Source of the DNA: Mitsuaria sp. 7
GTDB lineage: Bacteria > Pseudomonadota > Gammaproteobacteria > Burkholderiales > Burkholderiaceae_C
DNA length: 64,000 bases
NCBI RefSeq assembly: GCF_001653795.1
Contig: NZ_CP011514.1
Location: forward strand, 4,296,279-4,360,278
Direction: 5' to 3'
The notes below the pieces were generated by a model. The model made no database searches. It saw nothing but the letters and a program-made list of their open reading frames with translations, and was not told the origin of the DNA. Below are positions 10,077 to 17,008 of the stretch, piece after piece (positions within the stretch are counted from its first letter, which is position 1; each line of letters opens with the position of its first letter). Made by a program: the position numbers and the translations under genes.

Positions 10077-10104
10077 GTCCCGCAGTTTATCCGTGCCGCT
10101 CAGA

Positions 10105-10132
10105 TATCTAGCTTTTTCGCTAGTTATCTAGC
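10105..10132 (+). promoter_or_regulatory. Candidate RtcR upstream activating sites
   Basis: Two direct copies of TATCTAGC at 10105-10112 and 10125-10132 are spaced exactly 20 bp apart (about two helical turns). Between them is the palindrome CTAGC-TTTTTC-GCTAG (10108-10123). They lie about 122-149 bp upstream of the sigma-54 -24 element, the normal distance for enhancer-binding proteins, and 30-60 bp from the rtcR start. Assignment to RtcR is inference from position and symmetry. Confidence 0.6.
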
Positions 10133-10211
10133 CATCCATCCAGTCCCGACAACGATCACGGATGAATGGAGGGTGCGAGTTTTCCGGCCATGGAAGACTT
10201 TTTTCATTGTT

Positions 10212-10224
10212 AATCAATGACTTA
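10212..10224 (+). promoter_or_regulatory. IHF-type site between enhancer and sigma-54 promoter
   Basis: AATCAATGACTTA matches the IHF consensus WATCAANNNNTTR at every defined position. It lies 80 bp beyond the paired upstream sites and 30 bp before the -24 box, within an AT-rich patch, as expected if IHF bends the DNA to bring RtcR to the polymerase. Confidence 0.6.
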
Positions 10225-10253
10225 CCTGATTCCAGACGAGATCTGGCAAGACC

Positions 10254-10269
10254 TGGCACGGGCGTTGCA
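10254..10269 (+). promoter_or_regulatory. Sigma-54 (-24/-12) promoter of rsr-yrl-rtcBA
   Basis: TGGCACGGGCGTTGCA fits the RpoN consensus TGGCAC-N5-TTGCA, with the invariant GG and GC dinucleotides separated by exactly 10 bp. Transcription would start near 10280, about 85 nt before the rsr ATG. Its presence opposite a sigma-54 activator gene makes the assignment strong. Confidence 0.9.
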
Positions 10270-10364
10270 ATGAAGAAGGCAAGACAACACGGCGAAGCAG
10301 CAACGAGGCAGCGCCGAACAACATCCGACGACATCCGACGACGACATCCGGCAGGGAGGACAAC

Positions 10365-11951
10365 ATGGTCAACACGCAACTCTTCAAGACGACGCCCGGG
10401 AAGCTGGCGCCCGCCGCGGACGCGGCGAACCAGTCCGGCGCCCGTGCCTACGGCTACAAGACCCGGCACCACCTGGCGCAACTGGCGGCGACCGGCTGCA
10501 TGACGTCGACGTTCCACGCCGACGCCCAGGCCCAGCTGGAGAACGTGCTGACGCTGGCGCAGGACGTCGACACCGCCTTCCTGGCCAAGACCGCGGTCTA
10601 CGCCCGTCAGGCCGGCCACATGAAGGACATGCCGGCGCTGCTGGCCGCCGTGCTGGCGCAACGCGACATCGCGCTGCTGCAGTCCGTGTTCGGCCGCGTG
10701 ATCGACAACGGCAAGATGCTGCGCAACTTCGTGCAGATCCTGCGATCGGGCCAGACCGGCCGCAAGTCGCTGGGGTCGCGTCCGAAGAAGCTGGTCCAGC
10801 AATGGCTGGCGAACGCGAGCGAGCAGCGCCTGCTGCAGGCGTCGATCGGCGCCGACCCGACGCTGGCCGACGTGGTCCGCATGGTCCACCCGAAGCCGGC
10901 GGAAGCCTGGCGCGCGGCGTGGTTCGCGTGGCTGATCGGCCGCCCGTACGACGAAGCGGCGCTGCCGCCCGCGACGCTGGCCTATGAGCGCTTCAAGCGG
11001 GCGCTGCTGTCCGGCAAGACGGAAGGCGCGACGGCGGAGGACCTGCCGCCCGTGCCCTTCCAGATGCTGACGGCGCTGCCGTTGAACGACGCGCACTGGG
11101 CGCGCATCGCGGCGCAGGGATCGTGGCAGATGGTGCGTCAGAACCTGAACGCGTTCGCGCGTCATGGCGTGTTCGAACAACCCGGCATGACCGCGCAACT
11201 GGCGACGCTGCTGCGCGATCCGGAGGCCGTGGCATCGGCCCGCGTGATGCCTTATCAGCTGATGACGGCGTTCAATGCGGCGTCCGACGTGCCGGCTGAG
11301 ATCCGCGACGCATTGCAGGACGCGATGGAGGCCGCGCTGGTCAACGTGCCGGCGATCGAGGGCCGCGTCGTGGTCTGCCCGGACGTGTCGGGGTCGATGT
11401 CGTCGGCGGTGACCGGTTGGCGCGGTTCGGCGACCTCGGCGGTGCGATGCATCGACGTGGCCGCCCTGGTGGCCGCGGCGCTGGTCCGAAAGAACCCGCG
11501 CTGCCGCGTGATGCCGTTCGAGCAGCGCGTCGTGCCGGTCAAGCTGAATCCCCGCGATTCGGTGATGACCAACGCGGCGAAGCTGGCGGCGGTCGGCGGA
11601 GGCGGGACTTCGGTCAGCGCGCCGCTGCGTCAGCTCAACGAGGAGCGCGCGGACGTGGACCTGGTCGTGATCGTGTCCGACAACGAGTCGTGGATCGACG
11701 CGCGCCGTCACGGCGCGACCGAGACCATGACACAGTGGGAAGCGATCAAGGTCCGCTGCCCGACGGCCAGGCTGGTGTGCATCGACATCCAGCCCGGCGC
11801 GTCGACGCAGGCGGTGGAGCGCAAGGACGTGATGAACGTCGGCGGCTTCTCGGACGCGGTGTTCCGCATGGTCGGCGACTTCGCCGGCGGTGCGACCGAG
11901 GTCGGCCACTGGGTCCGCGAGATCGAGCGCATGGCACTCGATCCGCAGTGA
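10365..11951 (+). CDS. rsr: Rsr, bacterial Ro60 orthologue (TROVE-vWA RNA-binding protein)
   Basis: 528 residues. Residues 1-330 form the HEAT-like TROVE ring that binds misfolded RNA and Y RNA. Residues 335-528 form a von Willebrand A domain with an intact MIDAS: DVSGSMS at 340-346, the Thr in GGGTSVSAPL, and the Asp in VIVSDNES. In Deinococcus and Salmonella, Ro proteins bind Y RNA, which gates access to the central hole and can tether the exonuclease PNPase. Here the gene is the first member of the sigma-54-driven operon and is followed directly by two Y RNA genes and rtcBA. Confidence 0.93.
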   Translation: MVNTQLFKTTPGKLAPAADAANQSGARAYGYKTRHHLAQLAATGCMTSTFHADAQAQLENVLTLAQDVDTAFLAKTAVYARQAGHMKDMPALLAAVLAQRDIALLQSVFGRVIDNGKMLRNFVQILRSGQTGRKSLGSRPKKLVQQWLANASEQRLLQASIGADPTLADVVRMVHPKPAEAWRAAWFAWLIGRPYDEAALPPATLAYERFKRALLSGKTEGATAEDLPPVPFQMLTALPLNDAHWARIAAQGSWQMVRQNLNAFARHGVFEQPGMTAQLATLLRDPEAVASARVMPYQLMTAFNAASDVPAEIRDALQDAMEAALVNVPAIEGRVVVCPDVSGSMSSAVTGWRGSATSAVRCIDVAALVAAALVRKNPRCRVMPFEQRVVPVKLNPRDSVMTNAAKLAAVGGGGTSVSAPLRQLNEERADVDLVVIVSDNESWIDARRHGATETMTQWEAIKVRCPTARLVCIDIQPGASTQAVERKDVMNVGGFSDAVFRMVGDFAGGATEVGHWVREIERMALDPQ

Positions 11952-11987
11952 ATGATTGAATGAAGGCTGTCGACGGCACCGGATGCG

Positions 11988-12144
11988 GTTGCCGCGGCGA
12001 GCGATGAATGCCGGTGGAACTACAGCACTATTAATGCCCGTGTCGTGGGTTCGAATCCCGCCGGGGTCCTTCGGGACACCGTAGCTCAGTCTGGTAGAGC
12101 AGGAACACGTTTCACCACCCCTTGTCATCGCTCACCGCGGCAAC
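11988..12144 (+). ncRNA. yrlA: Y RNA 1 (YrlA-type) with permuted tRNA-like module
   Basis: The ends form a 20-bp stem with one C-A mismatch (11988-12007 with 12125-12144). The inner part GCGATGAATGC...CTTGTCATCGC is the putative Ro-binding region. The body mimics half a tRNA in permuted order. A T-arm spans 12045-12061 (GTGGG, loop TTCGAAT, CCCGC). An acceptor-like stem spans 12062-12081 and is closed by a TTCG tetraloop where a tRNA would have free ends. TA then matches positions U8-A9, and a D-arm spans 12084-12100 (GCTC, loop AGTCTGGTA with the GG pair, GAGC). There is no anticodon arm. This matches published descriptions of bacterial YrlA RNAs. Exact ends are inferred from the stem. Confidence 0.88.
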
Positions 12145-12147
12145 TGC

Positions 12148-12174
12148 CCGGTCGAGTCCCGGCCCCCTGTTTTT
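12148..12174 (+). terminator. Hairpin plus T-run after Y RNA 1 (or T-arm remnant)
   Basis: A 4-bp CCGG/CCGG stem with the 7-nt loop TCGAGTC (12148-12162) is followed by a C-rich stretch and TTTTT at 12170-12174. The hairpin resembles a tRNA T-arm lacking one T, so it could be the remnant of another tRNA-like module, a weak intrinsic terminator or processing signal, or both. Confidence 0.35.
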
Positions 12175-12305
12175 GCGATGAATGCTGGCAGGACTACATC
12201 GGGAAGAGCGCCACGTCCCTTCGGGGGCGCGGAGGTCGCGGGTCCGAATCCCGCCCGGCGCAGGCCGGTAGCTCAGAAAACGTCTTGCCGATCCCTTGTC
12301 ATCGC
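12175..12305 (+). ncRNA. yrlB: Y RNA 2 (YrlB-type) with degenerate tRNA-like module
   Basis: Shares with Y RNA 1 the 5' GCGATGAATGCYGG and 3' CTTGTCATCGC segments; GCGATGA (12175-12181) pairs with TCATCGC (12299-12305). Inside are a UUCG-capped hairpin CGTCCC-TTCG-GGGGCG (about 12214-12229) and a perfect T-arm (12238-12254: GCGGG, loop TCCGAAT, CCCGC). A capped acceptor-like stem follows (12255-12268: CCGGC, GCAG, GCCGG), then TA and GCTCAG. The 3' half of the D-stem (GAGC) is missing, and the closing stem is only 7 bp against 20 in RNA 1. It may therefore fold or act differently, or depend on RNA 1 for processing. Confidence 0.75.
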
Positions 12306-12325
12306 GCTTTTGAATGGAACGACTC

Positions 12326-13540
12326 ATGAAGAACTACAACGAGATGGAAGTCGCCGGCGGCGTGCCGGTGAAGATGTGGACGCAGGGTGTGCCCGTCGAG
12401 GACGAAGCCCGCAAGCAGCTGATGAATGCGGCGAAGCTGCCGGTGGTGTTCAAGCACATCGCGGCGATGCCCGACGTGCACCTGGGCATCGGTGCGACGG
12501 TGGGATCGGTGATCCCGACGCTGAAGGCGATCATCCCGGCCGCGGTCGGGGTCGACATCGGCTGCGGGATGATGGCCTGCAAGACCACGCTGCGCGCCGA
12601 GGACCTGCCGGACAACCTGGGTCCGCTGCGTTCCGCGATCGAGGCCGCCGTGCCCCACGGCCGCAACCCCAAGGGTCGCGACGAAGGCGCGTGGGAGAAC
12701 CCGCCCGACATGGTCGACGCGGCGTGGGCGACGCTCGAGACCGATTTCACCGAGATCTGCCGCGACTATCCGAAGCTGAAGAACACCAACAACCACAAGC
12801 ACCTGGGTACGCTCGGGACGGGCAACCACTTCATCGAGGTCTGCCTGGATGAGGTCGGCTTCGTGTGGTTCATGCTTCATTCGGGTTCGCGCGGCGTGGG
12901 CAACGCGATCGGCACCATGTTCATCGAGCTGGCCAAGAAGGACGCGATGCAGCACCAGGCCAACCTGCCCGATGCGAACCTGGCGTACTTCGAGGAAGGC
13001 GCGAAATACTTCGGCGACTACGTCCGCGCGGTGGGCTGGGCGCAGAAGTTCGCGGAGACCAACCGCGAGGTGATGATGCGCCGCGTGATCAGCGCCGCGA
13101 AGAAGGTGATCGGCAAGAAGTTCGAGAGCCACATCGAGGCGGTGAACTGCCACCACAACTACGTGCAGAAGGAGACCCACTTCGGCCAGGACGTGTTCGT
13201 GACCCGCAAGGGCGCCGTGAGCGCGAAGAAGGGCCAGATGGGGATCATCCCCGGCAGCATGGGCGCGCGCAGCTACATCGTGCGCGGCAAGGGCAACCCG
13301 GAGAGCTTCGAGAGCTGCTCGCACGGGGCCGGCCGCACGATGAGCCGCACGGAAGCCAAGCGCCGCTTCACGCTGAAGGACCACCGCGCCGCCACCGAGG
13401 GCGTCGAGTGCCGCAAGGACAAGGACGTCATCGACGAGATCCCGATGGCCTACAAGGACATCGACGCGGTCATGGCGGCGCAGCAGGACCTGGTGGAGGT
13501 GGTGCACACGCTCAAGCAGGTGGTGTGCGTGAAGGGATGA
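12326..13540 (+). CDS. rtcB: RtcB, GTP-dependent RNA-splicing ligase
   Basis: 404 residues from ATG 12326 (GGAAC 6-10 nt upstream; an in-frame ATG at 12314 would add four residues). RtcB seals RNA 2',3'-cyclic phosphate or 3'-phosphate ends to 5'-OH ends using GTP and Mn2+. Visible landmarks are the metal-site Cys at residue 78 in GVDIGCGM, GTLGTGNHFIE, HSGSRG, NCHHNYVQKE, and the guanylated His at residue 333 in SCSHGAGR. It ends QVVCVKG, like E. coli RtcB throughout. It follows the Y RNA genes in the RtcR-controlled operon. Confidence 0.97.
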   Translation: MKNYNEMEVAGGVPVKMWTQGVPVEDEARKQLMNAAKLPVVFKHIAAMPDVHLGIGATVGSVIPTLKAIIPAAVGVDIGCGMMACKTTLRAEDLPDNLGPLRSAIEAAVPHGRNPKGRDEGAWENPPDMVDAAWATLETDFTEICRDYPKLKNTNNHKHLGTLGTGNHFIEVCLDEVGFVWFMLHSGSRGVGNAIGTMFIELAKKDAMQHQANLPDANLAYFEEGAKYFGDYVRAVGWAQKFAETNREVMMRRVISAAKKVIGKKFESHIEAVNCHHNYVQKETHFGQDVFVTRKGAVSAKKGQMGIIPGSMGARSYIVRGKGNPESFESCSHGAGRTMSRTEAKRRFTLKDHRAATEGVECRKDKDVIDEIPMAYKDIDAVMAAQQDLVEVVHTLKQVVCVKG

Positions 13541-13566
13541 GAGCAACAAGAAGGTGACGGGCCGTG

Positions 13567-13591
13567 CCGCGCGGAAGAGGAAACCGCGCGG
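13567..13591 (+). promoter_or_regulatory. Hairpin between rtcB and rtcA
   Basis: Two copies of the self-complementary octamer CCGCGCGG (13567-13574, 13584-13591) flank AAGAGGAAA, giving an 8-bp stem and 9-nt loop. It sits in the 72-nt rtcB-rtcA gap, 21 nt before the rtcA start. No T-run follows, so a processing or attenuation role is more likely than termination. Function unknown. Confidence 0.45.
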
Positions 13592-13612
13592 CGCCGCTCG
13601 CAAGAGGGAATC

Positions 13613-14683
13613 ATGGACAAGAAGAACAAGGTCATTGAACTGGACGGCTCGCACGGCGAGGGCGGCGGGCAGATCCTGCGCACGGCGCTCGCGCTGGCCA
13701 TGTGCACCGGCACGCCGCTGCGCATCGAGCGCATCCGCGCCAAGCGCCCCAAGCCGGGCCTGATGCGGCAGCACCTGACCTGCGTGCTCGCCGCGCAGGA
13801 GGTCTGCGGCGCGACGGTGGTCGGTGCGGAACTCGGTTCGCAGGTGCTGGAGTTCCGTCCCGGCCAGGTGCATGCCGGCGACTACCGTTTCGCCGTCGGC
13901 ACCGCCGGCAGCTGCACGCTGGTGCTCCAGACCGTGCTGCCACCGCTGATGCTGGCGGACGGGCCCAGCCGGCTGCGCCTGTCCGGCGGGACGCACAACC
14001 CGATGGCGCCGCCCTTCCATTTCCTGCAGCGCAGCTTCGCTCCGCTGATGCGCCGCGCCGGCGCGAAGCTGGATCTGACGCTGCGCCGTCACGGCTTCTA
14101 CCCCGCCGGCGGCGGCGAGATCGACGCCGTGATCACGCCGGCTGAAGGCGGCCTGCGCCCGTTCGACCTGCTCGAGCGCGGCGAGCCCGTGGAAGCCTTC
14201 GCCGAAGTGCTGGCGCCCGCGCTTCCCCGCGGTGTCGCCGAGCGCGAGCTCGAGGCGCTGGAACGCCTCACCGGCTGGGACCAGCACCAGCTGCGCGTCG
14301 GCACGGCGCGTCAGAACGAAGGGCCCGGGAACGCGCTCATGATGACGCTGGCGCACGAGCACCTGAGCGAGGTGTTCATCGCCTTCGGCGAGCGCGGACT
14401 GTCCGCGGAGGAAGTGGCGAAGATGGTCTTCACGGAGATGCGCGCGTACGAAACCTCCGCCGGCGCGGCGGGTCCGCACTTGGCGGATCAACTGGCGCTG
14501 CCGCTCGCGCTGGCGGTGGCCGGCACCGGCCGTCCGGCCGCGTACACCTGCACCGAACTGACGGAGCACAGCCGCACCAACTTCGGCATCATCGAGCGCT
14601 TCCTGGACGTGCGCTTCGACTCTCGGCTGGAGGTCTCGCGCGCCGGCAACGCATGGCGCGTGGACATCCTCCCGCGCTCGTAA
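13613..14683 (+). CDS. rtcA: RtcA, RNA 3'-terminal phosphate cyclase
   Basis: 356 residues. RtcA uses ATP to convert an RNA 3'-phosphate into a 2',3'-cyclic phosphate, the end RtcB can handle. The N-terminus has the family signature DGSHGEGGGQILRTALALA, then RAKRPKPGL and VGTAGSCTLVLQTVLPP (GTAGS loop). GFYPAGGG lies near residue 165, and ELTEHSRTNFGIIERFL contains the predicted adenylated His at residue 319. AAGAGGGA lies 5 nt before the ATG. Last gene of the RNA-repair operon. Confidence 0.96.
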   Translation: MDKKNKVIELDGSHGEGGGQILRTALALAMCTGTPLRIERIRAKRPKPGLMRQHLTCVLAAQEVCGATVVGAELGSQVLEFRPGQVHAGDYRFAVGTAGSCTLVLQTVLPPLMLADGPSRLRLSGGTHNPMAPPFHFLQRSFAPLMRRAGAKLDLTLRRHGFYPAGGGEIDAVITPAEGGLRPFDLLERGEPVEAFAEVLAPALPRGVAERELEALERLTGWDQHQLRVGTARQNEGPGNALMMTLAHEHLSEVFIAFGERGLSAEEVAKMVFTEMRAYETSAGAAGPHLADQLALPLALAVAGTGRPAAYTCTELTEHSRTNFGIIERFLDVRFDSRLEVSRAGNAWRVDILPRS

Positions 14684-14777
14684 CCACGATGAAACGCGGC
14701 GTCCGCGCGCCGCGTCACAATCCCGCACCGCGCGCCCACCCGGGCGCGTTCCCCATTCCAGAACGCGCACGCCCACC

Positions 14778-15755
14778 ATGAGCCACGCCCTTCCGCTGCA
14801 GCAGCATCTCCCGACCGTCAGCCCGCTCGCCTATGGCTGCATGGGCCTGGGCGGCCACTGGGACGACTCCCCGTGGACCGACGCCCACGTCGACCACGCG
14901 CAGGCCGCCGTCGAGGCCGCGCTGGAGATCGGCGTCACGCTGTTCGACCACGCCGACATCTACACCCGCGGCAAGGCCGAGTCGGTCTTCGGCGAGCTGT
15001 TCCGTCGCCAGCCCTCGCTGCGCGAGCGCATCGTGCTGCAGAGCAAATGCGGCATCCGCTTCGCCGACGATCAAGGCCCGGGTCGGTACGACCTGTCCGG
15101 CGGCTACATCGTCCAGGCGGTCGAGGCCAGCCTGAAACGCCTGGGCACCGAGCGGCTGGACATCCTGCTGCTGCATCGCCCGGATCCGCTGATGCAGCCC
15201 GACGAGATCGCCGAGGCCTTCCAGCGCCTGCGCGCGGCGGGCAAGGTGAGCCACTTCGGCGTGTCCAACATGAACGTCGGCCAGATGGCCTGGCTCGGCC
15301 GCGCGCTGGATCAGCCGCTGGTCGTGAACCAGCTGGAACTCGGCCTCGGCCACCTGGAACCGCTGGATGCAGGCACCTGCTTCAACGACCGCCAGGCCGC
15401 GGCGCGCCCCGGCTCCCTGGCCTGGACCGGGACGCTGGAACACTGCCAGCAACATGGCATCCAGCTTCAGGCCTGGGCCGCGCTCGCCCGCGGCCGCTTC
15501 AGCGGAGAGACCGCTCAAGACCCCGCCGACGAAGCCGCGCGCGCGCTGGTCCACAAGCTCGCGCAACAGCACGGCGTCAGCACCGAAGGCATCCTGCTCG
15601 CGTGGCTGATGAAGCATCCGGCGCGCATCCAGCCGGTCATCGGTTCGGCCAATCCGGATCGCATCCGCGCCTGCGGCGATGCGCTCCGCGTCGAACTCAG
15701 CCGCAACGAGTGGTACGCGCTGTACGTGGCAGCGCGAGGTGCGCCATTGCCTTAA
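14778..15755 (+). CDS. Aldo/keto reductase (YdhF-like)
   Basis: 325-residue NADPH-dependent TIM-barrel oxidoreductase. The catalytic tetrad is visible: Asp and Tyr in FDHADIYTRGKAE, Lys in LQSKCGIRF and His in LLLHRPDPL. The NADPH-binding C-terminus contains QPVIGSANPDRI. Similar to E. coli YdhF; the substrate is not predictable. It starts 94 bp after rtcA with its own leader, so operon membership is unlikely. Confidence 0.9.
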   Translation: MSHALPLQQHLPTVSPLAYGCMGLGGHWDDSPWTDAHVDHAQAAVEAALEIGVTLFDHADIYTRGKAESVFGELFRRQPSLRERIVLQSKCGIRFADDQGPGRYDLSGGYIVQAVEASLKRLGTERLDILLLHRPDPLMQPDEIAEAFQRLRAAGKVSHFGVSNMNVGQMAWLGRALDQPLVVNQLELGLGHLEPLDAGTCFNDRQAAARPGSLAWTGTLEHCQQHGIQLQAWAALARGRFSGETAQDPADEAARALVHKLAQQHGVSTEGILLAWLMKHPARIQPVIGSANPDRIRACGDALRVELSRNEWYALYVAARGAPLP

Positions 15756-15892
15756 CTGCGGAGGACGGGGCGTTGGCCGCGAGAGCGCAGGGCCCCGGCC
15801 GCAAGGGCCGAAACCCCGCGCCCTCCCGTCCCCAACCAGTACCGTCCTTCAACGGTTCTGCTACCGAGGACTTCGAGCGATGACGGTGAGCG

Positions 15893-16948
15893 TTAGAACG
15901 CGGCGCTGAGCTCGCTCACGAGCGCAGCCGCGCCGATCTCGCGCACCGCGCCGAAGTTCTGACCCGACCACAGCGGCGAGAAGTCGCCGCTGCCCTGCGC
16001 TTCCGCCTTCGCACGCAACGGCGCAATGCTGGACGTCGCCAACGGGAACTGCGGCGCCGCTTCGTTTAACGGCCCGACCTCGCGCATGTAGCGGTTCACG
16101 ATGCCGCGCGCCGGACGACCGGTGAAGAGATTCGTCACCGCCGTGTGGTGATTCGCCGGATCGCGCAGCGCCGCCCGATGCGGCGCGCTCGTCGTCGCCT
16201 CCTCGCACAGCAGGAAGGCCGTGCCCAGCTGCACCACCGACGCGCCCAGCGCCAGCGCCGCTCGGATGCCGCGCACGTCGGCAATGCCGCCCGCCGCGAT
16301 CACCGGGACCTTCACCGCGCGCACGATCTGCGGCAGCAGCGCCATCGTGCCGGGCTGCCGCGTGAGGTCGTCGCTGAGGAAGTGCCCGCGATGCCCGCCG
16401 GCCTCCCAGCCCTGCGCGATCACACCATCGGCGCCGTGCGCCTCCAGCCAACGCGCCTCGTCGACCGTGGTCGCGCTGCCCAGCACCAGGCTGCCCCAGC
16501 CCTTCACACGGGCGATCAGCTCGGACGACGGCAGTCCGAAATGGAAGCTCACCACCGGCGGCTTGAACGGCTCGACCAGGTCAGCGATCTCCGCGGTGAA
16601 CGGCGCACGTCCTGGCCCCGCCTTGATCTGCGCGGGATCGATGCCGAACTCGGCGTAGTACGGACCGAGCCGATCGCGCCACCGGGCCTCCCGGGCGTCA
16701 TCCGGCGCGGGCGGCGTATGGGCGAAGAAGTTGACGTTGAACGGCTTGTCCGTGCCGTCACGCAGTGCCTTCAATTCCTTCTGGAGCACCTCCGGCGTCA
16801 GCATCGCCGCGGGCAGCGAGCCGAGCCCGCCCGCGTTGCTCACCGCGATCGCCAGCCGGGCGTCCTGCACGCCCGCCATGGGCGCCTGGATCAGCGGCAG
16901 GCGGGTGCCGAGGAAGAACGGTGAGAACGGCGCGCTGGAGGTAGGCAT
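15893..16948 (-). CDS. Nitronate monooxygenase family flavoprotein
   Basis: 351 residues, class I nitronate monooxygenase/2-nitropropane dioxygenase fold (FMN TIM barrel), which oxidises alkyl nitronates such as propionate 3-nitronate. Evidence is the N-terminal PLIQAPMAGVQDARLAIAVS and LGSLPAAML, VVSFHFGLPS in the middle, the active-site region GADGVIAQGWEAGGHRG, and the phosphate-binding PVIAAGGIADVRGIRAALAL. Convergent with the aldo/keto reductase, separated by 137 bp. It is followed upstream by an SDR gene on the same strand. Confidence 0.92.
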   Translation of the reverse strand: MPTSSAPFSPFFLGTRLPLIQAPMAGVQDARLAIAVSNAGGLGSLPAAMLTPEVLQKELKALRDGTDKPFNVNFFAHTPPAPDDAREARWRDRLGPYYAEFGIDPAQIKAGPGRAPFTAEIADLVEPFKPPVVSFHFGLPSSELIARVKGWGSLVLGSATTVDEARWLEAHGADGVIAQGWEAGGHRGHFLSDDLTRQPGTMALLPQIVRAVKVPVIAAGGIADVRGIRAALALGASVVQLGTAFLLCEEATTSAPHRAALRDPANHHTAVTNLFTGRPARGIVNRYMREVGPLNEAAPQFPLATSSIAPLRAKAEAQGSGDFSPLWSGQNFGAVREIGAAALVSELSAAF

Positions 16949-17008
16949 GGCACGGATCCTGGACTCGACAAGACGAGCCTGGATGATCGCGCAAGGACGG
17001 TGCCCCTG

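Noticed and set aside
12041..12102. Possible tRNA gene (T-arm, acceptor stem, D-arm sequences)
   Set aside because: The arms are in permuted order, the acceptor end is sealed by a TTCG loop and there is no anticodon arm; it is part of a Y RNA.
10128..12128. Long open frame on the minus strand (666 codons)
   Set aside because: Antisense to the well-supported rsr gene; Arg/His/Gln-rich composition typical of a shadow frame in high-G+C DNA.
12299..14779. 826-codon minus-strand open frame
   Set aside because: Antisense to rtcB and rtcA, whose motifs are intact; no family resemblance in the antisense frame.
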